From Roseateles_E cavernae (GTDB taxonomy: Bacteria; Pseudomonadota; Gammaproteobacteria; Burkholderiales; Burkholderiaceae_C): a stretch of DNA of 64,000 nucleotides. The stretch lies in contig NZ_JBDPLH010000002.1 of NCBI RefSeq assembly GCF_040187885.1, positions 733,737-797,736 of the forward strand, given 5' to 3'. The position numbers and the translations under genes are program-made. Positions 19,951 through 27,485 of this stretch are shown here, in pieces. A model generated the notes under the pieces. That model worked only from the letters and a program-made list of their open reading frames with translations. It was not told where the DNA came from and ran no database searches. The first letter of the stretch is position 1. Every line of letters starts with the position of its first letter.

Positions 19951-21192
19951 ATGTACAGCAGCAAGCACGTCCTGAAGTTCACCGCAGCGGCCGCCCTGGT
20001 GCTGGCCGGCTCCGCAGCGTTCGCGCAGAAAGGCGAGACGGTCAAGATTGCCTGGATCGATCCCTTGTCCGGCCTGATGGCACCGGTGGGGCAGAACCAG
20101 GTCAAGAGCTTTCAGTTCTTCGCCGAGAAGTTCAATGCCAGTAATCCGGCCGGCGTCAAGTTCGAGATCATCGCGATCGACAACAAGCTGAGCCCGGCCG
20201 AGTCGCTGAATGCGCTGAAGTCCGCCATTGACCAGGGCGTGCGCTATGTGACCCAGGGCAATGGCTCGGGTGCGGCGCTGGCCATCATCGATGCGGTCAA
20301 CAAGCACAACGAGCGCAATCCCGGCAAGGAGGTGCTGTACCTGAATCACTCGGCCGTCGACCCCGACCTGACCAATAGCAAGTGCAGCTACTGGCATTTC
20401 CGCACCGACGCCGACACCTCGATGAAGATGGAGGCGATGACCACCTTCATGAAGGACCAGCCCGACATCAAGAGCGTCTTCCTGCTGAACCAGAACTATG
20501 CCCACGGCCACCAGGTGGCGCGCTATGCCAAGGAAATGCTGGCCCGCAAGCGCCCCGATGTGAAGATCGCCGGCGAGGACCTGCACCCGCTGGCCGCCGT
20601 GCGCGACTTCGCGCCCTATGTGGCCAAGATCAAGGCCAGTGGCGCCGACACCGTGATCACCGGCAACTGGGGCTCGGACCTGGCCCTGCTGGTCAAGGCC
20701 GCCAACGAGGCCGGCTACAACGGCAAGTTCTTCACCTACTACGCCGGCGTCACCGGCACGCCCACGGCCTTGGGCACCGGCTCGGCCGGCCGCGTCTACC
20801 AGATCTCCTACAACCACTACAACATGGGCGGCCAGATGTCCAAGTGGCAAAAGGAGTTCCAGGACAAGTTCAACTCGGACTTCTACACCGGCAGCGTGAT
20901 CCATATCTACACCCTGCTGGGCGAGGCCTTCGCCAAGGCCAAGAGCACCGATCCGGTCAAGGTGGCCGCGGTGCTGGAGGGCATGAAGACCAAGAGCTTC
21001 AACGGCGAGGTCGAGATGCGCAAGACCGACCACCAGCTGCAGCAGACCCTGTATCTGTCGGTCTGGCAGAAGACCGATGCGAAGAACACTTACAGCCCCG
21101 AGAAGACCGGCATGACCTTTGTGCCGGTGCGCACCTTCGAGCCCTATGTGTCGAGCACGCCGACCTCCTGCGAGATGAAGCGGCCGTCCTGA
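19951..21192 (+). CDS. Branched-chain amino acid-type ABC transporter substrate-binding protein
   Basis: 413 residues. A Sec signal peptide (LKFTAAAALVLAGSAAFAQK) is followed by a periplasmic binding fold type I of the LivJ/LivK family (IAWIDPLSGLMAPVGQNQ opening; VFLLNQNYAHGHQVARYAKE hinge region). AAAGGAGA at about 19938-19945 supports ATG 19951. It is the first gene of a five-gene transporter following an acyl-CoA synthetase. The ligand is unknown and may be a fatty or aromatic acid instead of an amino acid. Confidence 0.92.
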   Translation: MYSSKHVLKFTAAAALVLAGSAAFAQKGETVKIAWIDPLSGLMAPVGQNQVKSFQFFAEKFNASNPAGVKFEIIAIDNKLSPAESLNALKSAIDQGVRYVTQGNGSGAALAIIDAVNKHNERNPGKEVLYLNHSAVDPDLTNSKCSYWHFRTDADTSMKMEAMTTFMKDQPDIKSVFLLNQNYAHGHQVARYAKEMLARKRPDVKIAGEDLHPLAAVRDFAPYVAKIKASGADTVITGNWGSDLALLVKAANEAGYNGKFFTYYAGVTGTPTALGTGSAGRVYQISYNHYNMGGQMSKWQKEFQDKFNSDFYTGSVIHIYTLLGEAFAKAKSTDPVKVAAVLEGMKTKSFNGEVEMRKTDHQLQQTLYLSVWQKTDAKNTYSPEKTGMTFVPVRTFEPYVSSTPTSCEMKRPS

Positions 21193-21289
21193 GTAGGCGT
21201 GGCGCTTGGCGCAGATTCTGGCGCCGATCCTGGCGGGGCCATCCTTGGGGTGGCCCCGTTCCTGAGATGCCCTGCATTGGCGAGATCCT

Positions 21290-22297
21290 GTGGACCAATT
21301 CCTGATCAATCTGCTGAACGGCCTGTCCTCCGGACTGCTGCTGTTCATGCTCAGCTCGGGCCTGACGCTGATCTTCAGCATGATGGGCGTGCTGAACTTT
21401 GCTCACGCCAGCTTCTATATGCTGGGTGCCTATATCGCCTACACCCTGGTGGGCCTCTTGGGCTTCTGGCCGGCGCTGCTGCTGGCGCCGCTGCTGGTGG
21501 GGCTGATCGGCGCGGGCTTCGAGCGCATGGCGCTGCGCCGGGTGCACAAGTTCGGCCATGTGCCCGAGCTCCTGATCACCTTCGGCCTGTCCTACCTGAT
21601 CCTGGAACTGGTGCAGCTGATCTGGGGCCGCACGGCGGTGCCGTTCGCGCCGCCGCCCGAGTTGCAGGGCCCGGCGTTCACCTTCATCCAGAACCCAGCC
21701 AGCGGCCTCAGCTTCGCGCTGGGCGAGGCCGGCGCCGGCGTGTGCAGCGCGGCCGGCGTGATCTGTTCCAAGTTTCCGCTGACCCGCGCCTTCATGATGC
21801 TGGTGGCCCTGGCGATGCTGGTGGCGCTGTGGCTGCTGCTGACCCGCACCCGCATCGGTCTGGTGATCCAGGCCGCGCTGAAGCATCCCGAGATGGTCGA
21901 GGCGCTGGGCCACAACGTGCCGCGCGTCTTCATGCTGGTGTTCGGCAGCGGCTGCGCGCTGGCGGCGCTGGCCGGCGTGATCGGCGGCATCACCTTCGTC
22001 ACCGAGCCCTCGATGGCCGTCATCGTCGGCTCCATCATCTTCGTGGTCGTGGTGGTCGGCGGGGTCGGCTCGCTGGCGGGAGCCTTTGTCGGCTCCATCC
22101 TGATCGGCCTGCTGCAGACCCTGCCGCTGACCGTCGACGGCTCGCTGGCCACACTGTTCAAGCTGGGCCCCGACACCTGGGGCTACCCGGTGCTGAAACT
22201 GAGCCTGGCCCAGGTGGCGCCCATCCTGCCTTATCTGCTGATGGTGCTGATCCTGATCTTCCGCCCCAAGGGCTTGATGGGCACGCGAGACGAATGA
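21290..22297 (+). CDS. Branched-chain amino acid-type ABC transporter permease, LivH family
   Basis: 335 residues, start GTG (GTGGACCAATTCCTG). It has eight or so membrane helices and the LivH signature GLTLIFSMMGVLNFAHASFYMLGAY near the N-terminus. A 50-residue insertion (residues about 120-165, with GPAFTFIQNPASG and two Cys) separates helices, longer than in LivH of E. coli. It overlaps no gene; LivM follows after one base. It forms the inner-membrane channel with the next gene. Confidence 0.9.
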   Translation: MDQFLINLLNGLSSGLLLFMLSSGLTLIFSMMGVLNFAHASFYMLGAYIAYTLVGLLGFWPALLLAPLLVGLIGAGFERMALRRVHKFGHVPELLITFGLSYLILELVQLIWGRTAVPFAPPPELQGPAFTFIQNPASGLSFALGEAGAGVCSAAGVICSKFPLTRAFMMLVALAMLVALWLLLTRTRIGLVIQAALKHPEMVEALGHNVPRVFMLVFGSGCALAALAGVIGGITFVTEPSMAVIVGSIIFVVVVVGGVGSLAGAFVGSILIGLLQTLPLTVDGSLATLFKLGPDTWGYPVLKLSLAQVAPILPYLLMVLILIFRPKGLMGTRDE

Positions 22298-22298
22298 T

Positions 22299-23609
22299 AT
22301 GACGACACGCACACGCGCCTCGGGCCCCCACTACCACTTCAAACCCTACAACGTCGGCCGCTGGATCATCTGGGGCCTCTATGCCCTGGTTCTGCTGGTG
22401 TCGCCGCTGATCTGGACCTCGGGCCTGTCCCACACCATGCTCTCGCAGATGGGCATAGGCATCATCGCCTGCCTGGCCTACAACCTCTTGCTGGGCCAGG
22501 GTGGCATGCTGAGCTTCGGCCATGCGGTCTACAGCGGCCTGGGCTCCTTTCTGGCCATCCACACGCTGAACCAGGTCTCGGCCGGCGCCTGGACTGTGCC
22601 GGTCAGCCTGATCCCGCTGGTCGGCGGGCTGGCGGGCCTGTTCTTCGCGGCGCTGTTCGGCTATGTGTCGACCAAGAAGTCGGGCACGCCTTTCGCGATG
22701 ATCACGCTGGGCCTGGGCGAGCTGATCTGGTCGATGTCGCTGATGCTGCCCGAGTTCTTCGGCGGCGAGGGCGGCATCAGCGGCAACCGCGTGGTCGGCA
22801 AGCCGGTGATGGGGATCAGCTTCGGGCCGCAGATCCAGGTCTACTACCTGATCGCGGGCTACTGCTTTGTCTGCACCGCGGCGCTGTTCGCGCTGACCCG
22901 CACGCCGCTGGGCCGCATGCTCAACGCCGTGCGCGACAACCCCGAGCGTGTCGAGTTCATCGGCTACGACACGCAGTGGGTGCGCTTTCTGGCCTTCATG
23001 ATCTCGGGTTTCTTCGCCGGCATTGCCGGCGGCCTGGGCGCGATCAATTTCGAGATCGTCACGGCCGAGGTGGTGGGCGCGCTGCGCTCGGGCGCCTATC
23101 TGCTGTTCACCTTTCTGGGCGGCGCCACCTTCTTCTTCGGCCCCATCATCGGTGCGGTGCTGATGGTGCTGGCGGGCGTGTTGCTGTCCGAGCTGACCTC
23201 GGCCTGGCTGCTCTATCTGGGCCTGATCTTCCTGTTCATGGTGATGTATGCGCCGGGCGGCTTTGCGGCGCTGATCATGATGAATCTGCGCGTTGCGGCC
23301 TTCGGCAAGCTGGGCCGGCTCTGGACCTCCTATCTGGCCCTGGGCGGCACCGCGCTGGCCATGCTGATCGGCGCGGCGGCGATGGTGGAGATGCTCTACC
23401 ACTGGCAGCTCAATGCCGCGCTGGGCCCGGAGCTGAACTTCATGGGCGTGAGCCTGAACAGCGAGCGCATCGATGCCTGGTTCGGTGCCGCGATGCTGCT
23501 GTTGGTGGGCCTGGGTCTGTTTGAGCTGTCGCGCCGGCAGTTCAAACTCGAATGGGACCAGACCCAGGAAGAGATCGAGAAAGAGATCAAGCGCCGGGAG
23601 AGCCTGTGA
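22299..23609 (+). CDS. Branched-chain amino acid-type ABC transporter permease, LivM family
   Basis: 436 residues. The LivM signature LAYNLLLGQGGMLSFGHAVYSGLGSF lies near residue 60, followed by about ten hydrophobic segments and the conserved GRMLNAVRDNPERVEFIGYD cytoplasmic loop. The C-terminus adds two extra helices and a charged helix (QEEIEKEIKRRES), which is unusual for the family. The stop overlaps the GTG start of the ATPase gene. Confidence 0.9.
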   Translation: MTTRTRASGPHYHFKPYNVGRWIIWGLYALVLLVSPLIWTSGLSHTMLSQMGIGIIACLAYNLLLGQGGMLSFGHAVYSGLGSFLAIHTLNQVSAGAWTVPVSLIPLVGGLAGLFFAALFGYVSTKKSGTPFAMITLGLGELIWSMSLMLPEFFGGEGGISGNRVVGKPVMGISFGPQIQVYYLIAGYCFVCTAALFALTRTPLGRMLNAVRDNPERVEFIGYDTQWVRFLAFMISGFFAGIAGGLGAINFEIVTAEVVGALRSGAYLLFTFLGGATFFFGPIIGAVLMVLAGVLLSELTSAWLLYLGLIFLFMVMYAPGGFAALIMMNLRVAAFGKLGRLWTSYLALGGTALAMLIGAAAMVEMLYHWQLNAALGPELNFMGVSLNSERIDAWFGAAMLLLVGLGLFELSRRQFKLEWDQTQEEIEKEIKRRESL

Positions 23610-24394
23610 GCAAGAGCGAATTCGCGTTGGAGCTGCTGGATGTGCACAAGCGCTTCGGCAAGAGCGAGATCATCCGTGGCGCGCAGCTGCAGGTGCGCCC
23701 CGGCGAGCGCATCGCCATCATCGGCCCGAACGGCGCCGGCAAGAGCACGCTGTTCAATCTGATCAGCGGCCGCTTTGCGCCCAGCAGCGGCGAGATCCGG
23801 CTCAACGGCGCGCGCATCGATGGCCGCAAGCCCTATGAGATCAGCCGCCTGGGCCTGTCGCGCAGCTTCCAGGTGTCCAATCTGTTCACGCGGCTGTCGG
23901 TGTTCGAGAACATCCGCTGCGCGGTGCTGTGGAGCATGGGCTATCGCTATGCCTTCTGGAAGTTCCTGGCCGATCTGGACGATGCCAATGACCGCGCCGA
24001 CCGGGTGCTGGAGATGATCAAGCTGGACAAGAAGCGCGATGTGCTGGCCACCAATCTGACCTATGCCGAGGCGCGCGCGCTGGAGATCGGCATCACGATC
24101 GCCGGCGGCGCCGAGGTGGTGCTGCTCGACGAGCCGACCGCCGGCATGAGCAAAAGCGAGACCAAGCGCTTCATCCAGCTGATCCGCGAGGTCACCGAGG
24201 GCAAGACGCTGCTGACCGTGGAGCACGATATGGGTGTGGTGTTCGGCCTGGCCGACAAGATCGCGGTGCTGGTCTATGGCGAGGTGATCGCCTTCGACAC
24301 GCCCGAGGCGGTGCGCGCGAACGCGCGGGTTCAGGAGGCCTATCTGGGCTCGGTGCTGGCCGAGCAGCAGGCCGCCGCAGGAGTGCCGGCATGA
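23606..24394 (+). CDS. Branched-chain amino acid-type ABC transporter ATP-binding protein, LivG family
   Basis: 262 residues from a GTG start overlapping the permease stop. Walker A GPNGAGKST, a Q-loop region SRSFQVSNLFTRLSV typical of LivG, a degenerate signature LTYAEARALEIG, Walker B VVLLDEPTAGMSKSE and H-loop VEHDMGVVF. It powers transport together with the LivF-type ATPase that follows, overlapping by four bases. Confidence 0.92.
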   Translation: MSKSEFALELLDVHKRFGKSEIIRGAQLQVRPGERIAIIGPNGAGKSTLFNLISGRFAPSSGEIRLNGARIDGRKPYEISRLGLSRSFQVSNLFTRLSVFENIRCAVLWSMGYRYAFWKFLADLDDANDRADRVLEMIKLDKKRDVLATNLTYAEARALEIGITIAGGAEVVLLDEPTAGMSKSETKRFIQLIREVTEGKTLLTVEHDMGVVFGLADKIAVLVYGEVIAFDTPEAVRANARVQEAYLGSVLAEQQAAAGVPA

Positions 24395-25095
24395 CCCGCG
24401 CGCTCAAACTCGACAACGTCCACGCTTTCTACGGCAAGAGCCATGTGCTGCATGGCGTCAGCATGGAGGTGCGCCCCGGCGAGATCGTCAGCCTCTTGGG
24501 CCGCAACGGCTCGGGCCGCTCGACCACGGTCAAGACCATCATGGGCCAGGTCGACGGCAGCGGCTCGATCCAGTTCGGCGGCAAGGACTTGCTGGGCAAG
24601 AAGGCCTACGAGATCGCCCACCAAGGCATAGGCTATGTGCCCGAGAACCGCGACATCTTCCCCAAGCTGACCGTGCACCAGAACCTGCTGCTGGGTCAGA
24701 AGTCCGGCGCGAAAACGCCGCGCTGGGGCTTCGACGATATGTACGGCATGTTTCCGCGCCTGAAGGAGCGCCAGCACACCGAGGCCGGCGTGCTCTCCGG
24801 CGGCGAGCAGCAGATGCTGACCCTGTGCCGCACGCTGATGGGCGACCCCGACCTGATCATGATCGACGAGCCCACCGAAGGCCTGGCCCCCAAGATCGTC
24901 GAACTGGTGGCCGAATACCTGAAGGAACTCAAGCGCCGCGGCATCGCCGTGCTGCTGGTCGAGCAGAAGCTGGCCATCGCAATGGAAATCTCCGAGCGCT
25001 GCTATGTGATGGGCCACGGCCGCATCGTGTTCGAGGGCACGCCGGCGGATCTGCGCGGGAATGCCTATATCCGCAAGGAGTGGTTGGAGGTGTGA
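24391..25095 (+). CDS. Branched-chain amino acid-type ABC transporter ATP-binding protein, LivF family
   Basis: 234 residues. LivF-type layout: LSGGEQQMLTLCRTLM signature, LIMIDEPTEGLAP Walker B, and VEQKLAIAM H-loop region with Gln-Lys replacing the usual switch His pattern. Walker A reads GRNGSGRSTT: the invariant lysine is Arg43. In ABC ATPases this lysine contacts the beta/gamma phosphates, so the pair LivG/LivF may have one degenerate site. The reading frame is otherwise intact and overlaps livG by four bases. Confidence 0.9.
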   Translation: MTRALKLDNVHAFYGKSHVLHGVSMEVRPGEIVSLLGRNGSGRSTTVKTIMGQVDGSGSIQFGGKDLLGKKAYEIAHQGIGYVPENRDIFPKLTVHQNLLLGQKSGAKTPRWGFDDMYGMFPRLKERQHTEAGVLSGGEQQMLTLCRTLMGDPDLIMIDEPTEGLAPKIVELVAEYLKELKRRGIAVLLVEQKLAIAMEISERCYVMGHGRIVFEGTPADLRGNAYIRKEWLEV

Positions 25096-25264
25096 AGGTT
25101 CGGCTACTGCAGCCCTGGGGAAAGACCTGACCCCACCGAACCGTCAATCGCAGGCGCTTTGGATAAGACAATAGGGCGGATGCAGACCCGAACGCCTCCG
25201 ACTTGCTTTGTCACCGCCATGGTCGCGGGGCCATGCCATCCGGTGCCACCGGCTGCCCCGGCGC

Positions 25265-26767
25265 ATGAGGGCTGAACGCAGGCGCCCGACGACGGCGCTG
25301 TTGCTCTCCCTGCTGATCCATGCGTTGCTGCTGAGCCTGAGCTTCGGCGGCGACGGGCCGGGGCTGCCGGGCCTGGTCTTCCCGTGGCAGGAGCGGCGCG
25401 CCGAGGCGCCGGAGTTGCGCGTCGTGCTGACCCAGGCGCCGCAGACAGCAGCGCCCGCGGCCGCCGCTGCGCCGGCCGAAGCTGCGGAGCCGGCCCCTGA
25501 ACTTGCCGCAGCTCCTGAGCCGGCGCCGCCCGAGTTGCCCGCGCCGGCCCCGCAGCAGACGGTGGCGGCGGTCGCCAGCCTGTCGGTGATGGCGCCCGAA
25601 GCGATGGTGTCGGCGGAGCCGCCTGTGGCCGACCCCGGCCCTGATGAGCCTGCAGCAGCTGCCGAGCCGATGCCGCCGACGCTTCTGGCACCGCCCGACG
25701 TGATCCGCGCGCTGCGGCCTGACAGCCGCTCCTGGGCCTTGCCGGCCGTGCCGGCGACGCTGCCGCTGCTGCCGGCCATCACAGCGGCACCCAGTGCCTC
25801 CAGCCCGCAGACGCGCGAGCTGCATGCGGCTGCCACGATGGCGCCGCTCGTGCAGGTCGATGCGATGGCCGTGACGCGCGCGCCGGAACTTGCAGTGCTA
25901 GATCGCGTCGGGGGACGAGCGGCCCAGGAACTGGAGGCCCGGCTGGAAGCCGCGCGGCAGGAAGCCATGCGGGCCGAGGCCTTGCGCCAGGAAGCCATCC
26001 GGCAGGCCGCCGCGCGGCAAGAGTCCGCGCGCCTGGAGGCTGAGCGCCTGCAGGCGCGCGAGGCGCAAGCGTTGGCGCAGCGGGCGGCGGCCGAGCAGCA
26101 GGCGGCTGCAAGACAGGAGGCTGCGCGCCAGGAGGAGGTCTTGAGGCAGGAGGCCGCACGTGTCGAGGCTCAGCGCCAGGCGACGGCACGTCAGGCTGCG
26201 GCTGTGACCGAGGCTGCGCAGGCGGCGCGTGAGGAGATGGACCGCCAGGACGCCGCACGGGTCGAGGCCGCGCGGCTGGCTGCCGCGAAAGCCGAGGCCA
26301 AGGCCCAGGCCGAAGCACAGCGCGAAGAGCGGCTGCGGGCGATCGGCCGTCAGCTGAACGAAGAGGCCGCCCGGCGCGACGCCATCGCCGCGCGGCTGCC
26401 GCCCTCGGCCAGCAGCATCCGCCGCGGCCGGCTGTTCGGGCGCAGCGATGCCAATGCGGAACTGGTGCTCTACGCCGAAGCCTGGAGTCGCAAGATAGAA
26501 CTCAACCAGACCTTCGAGCTGGTGCGCGAGGCGGCCAGGCAGCCGCATGCCGAGCCGCTGGTGACGGTGGCCGTCCGCAGCGATGGCTCGGTGGAGTCGG
26601 TGAGCTTTGTGCGCTCCAGCGGGGTGCCGGCGATCGACGCTGCCGTCAGGCGCATCGTCGAGAGCCAGGCCAATTACCCGGCCTTCCCGCCGGCCCTGGC
26701 GCGCGAGTTCGATGTGATCGAGATCCGCCGGACCTGGCGCTTCGATATGGCGGTGCGGCTGTACTGA
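25265..26767 (+). CDS. TonB C-terminal domain protein with TolA-like Ala/Glu/Arg coiled coil
   Basis: 500 residues. A single N-terminal membrane anchor (TTALLLSLLIHALLLSLSFG) with the SLLIHALLL His typical of TonB/TolA anchors, an Ala/Pro-rich periplasmic spacer (about 45-215), a long alpha-helical region rich in RQEAARQEE-type repeats (about 220-375), and a TonB-like C-terminal domain (VTVAVRSDGSVESVSFVRSSG). This suggests an envelope-spanning energy or structural link between inner and outer membrane. No exbB/exbD or tolQR is adjacent. ATG 25265 gives the anchor directly at the N-terminus. Confidence 0.8.
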   Translation: MRAERRRPTTALLLSLLIHALLLSLSFGGDGPGLPGLVFPWQERRAEAPELRVVLTQAPQTAAPAAAAAPAEAAEPAPELAAAPEPAPPELPAPAPQQTVAAVASLSVMAPEAMVSAEPPVADPGPDEPAAAAEPMPPTLLAPPDVIRALRPDSRSWALPAVPATLPLLPAITAAPSASSPQTRELHAAATMAPLVQVDAMAVTRAPELAVLDRVGGRAAQELEARLEAARQEAMRAEALRQEAIRQAAARQESARLEAERLQAREAQALAQRAAAEQQAAARQEAARQEEVLRQEAARVEAQRQATARQAAAVTEAAQAAREEMDRQDAARVEAARLAAAKAEAKAQAEAQREERLRAIGRQLNEEAARRDAIAARLPPSASSIRRGRLFGRSDANAELVLYAEAWSRKIELNQTFELVREAARQPHAEPLVTVAVRSDGSVESVSFVRSSGVPAIDAAVRRIVESQANYPAFPPALAREFDVIEIRRTWRFDMAVRLY

Positions 26768-26783
26768 CGGGTAGCCGCAAGAC

Positions 26784-27197
26784 CTACCAGCGCCAGCCCA
26801 GCTGCCACAGCTGGCGCAGCGCCAGCGCCTCGACCTGCTGGCGCAGCAGGGCCGGGGCCAGACCGGGGCGGCCGGGCAGGGCGGGACTGAGCCACAGCGG
26901 GCCGCCATCGCGCAGGGTGCGGGGCTGGCCGTGGCGCTCGGCGCGCAGCAGGGCCAGACGCCAGGCCTGCTGCAGGCCACGGGCCCGGTTCTCGTCGGCC
27001 AGCAGGCCCAGCCAGTCGCCGGCGGCGATGCGATGGGCGGCAAGCAGGATGCTGCGGGCCAGGTCCGGGCCGCTGGCGAGCGTGCTCACGACCTGACCCT
27101 CGGGGTCGCGCAGCAGGCGCGCGGCGGGCTTGTTCAAGGGGCTCAGGCTCGGATGGGAGCGAGCGATCAGGCGATCAAAGCTGGCCAGTTCATGCAT
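26784..27197 (-). CDS. Hypothetical protein
   Basis: 137 residues, no recognised family. It is rich in Leu/Ala/Arg, with no signal peptide or membrane segment and a C-terminus of WQLGWRW. The N-terminal part (ASFDRLIARSHPSLSPLNKPAARLL) is the least compositionally biased. ATG 27197 is chosen because a longer frame to 27407 would pass through a strong hairpin plus T-run at 27202-27258. It converges with the TonB-like gene 16 bp away. Codon use is like its neighbours, so it is probably a real lineage-specific gene. Confidence 0.5.
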   Translation of the reverse strand: MHELASFDRLIARSHPSLSPLNKPAARLLRDPEGQVVSTLASGPDLARSILLAAHRIAAGDWLGLLADENRARGLQQAWRLALLRAERHGQPRTLRDGGPLWLSPALPGRPGLAPALLRQQVEALALRQLWQLGWRW

Positions 27198-27201
27198 GAC
27201 G

Positions 27202-27258
27202 AAAAAACTCCGCTGCCCATGGGTGTCACCGGCGTTTGCCGGTCCCGGGGCAGCGGAG
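27202..27258 (-). promoter_or_regulatory. Nested hairpin and U-run immediately before a start codon (terminator/attenuator-like)
   Basis: On the minus strand an outer 11-bp stem (CTCCGCTGCCC with GGGCAGCGGAG) encloses an inner 6-bp stem (ACCGGC-GTTT-GCCGGT) and is followed by six T residues, then CGTC and ATG 27197. The GGAG of the last arm is the only Shine-Dalgarno-like sequence for the downstream gene and is buried in the stem. It could terminate an upstream transcript, act as an attenuator, or hide the ribosome site. Confidence 0.6.
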
Positions 27259-27424
27259 CCGCAACGCTTTAGCCGCATTTGTAGTCCGCCCGCAAGTAGT
27301 TGGTAAATCGGCGGTGACGTCGTCGATGTTTCGATGGCGTCGGCCGGCATTGTAAGCACAGCCGCAGCAAGCCCCCAAAGCACTTTGTCACGACAGGGAC
27401 AGATCATCGTCGGGGCACATGCCT

Positions 27425-27443
27425 AGAATCGAACGACCGTTCT
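27425..27443. promoter_or_regulatory. Putative TetR-type operator upstream of beta-oxidation operon
   Basis: GAACGACCGTTC (27431-27442) is a 5-2-5 inverted repeat, 44 bp before the start of the multifunctional beta-oxidation gene. The same 18 bases, GAATCGAACGACCGTTCT, recur at 41392-41410 before an oxidoreductase gene, so a common repressor is likely. The family (TetR/FadR-like) is inferred from the palindrome shape and the lipid genes. Confidence 0.6.
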
Positions 27444-27485
27444 ATTTGTAGTCCCCGCCCCGATCACCCCGAGCAAGAGGTCAGC

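Noticed and set aside
27197..27407. N-terminal extension of the hypothetical gene to a start at 27407
   Set aside because: The extended frame runs through a strong hairpin with U-run, and the extra residues show no family feature.
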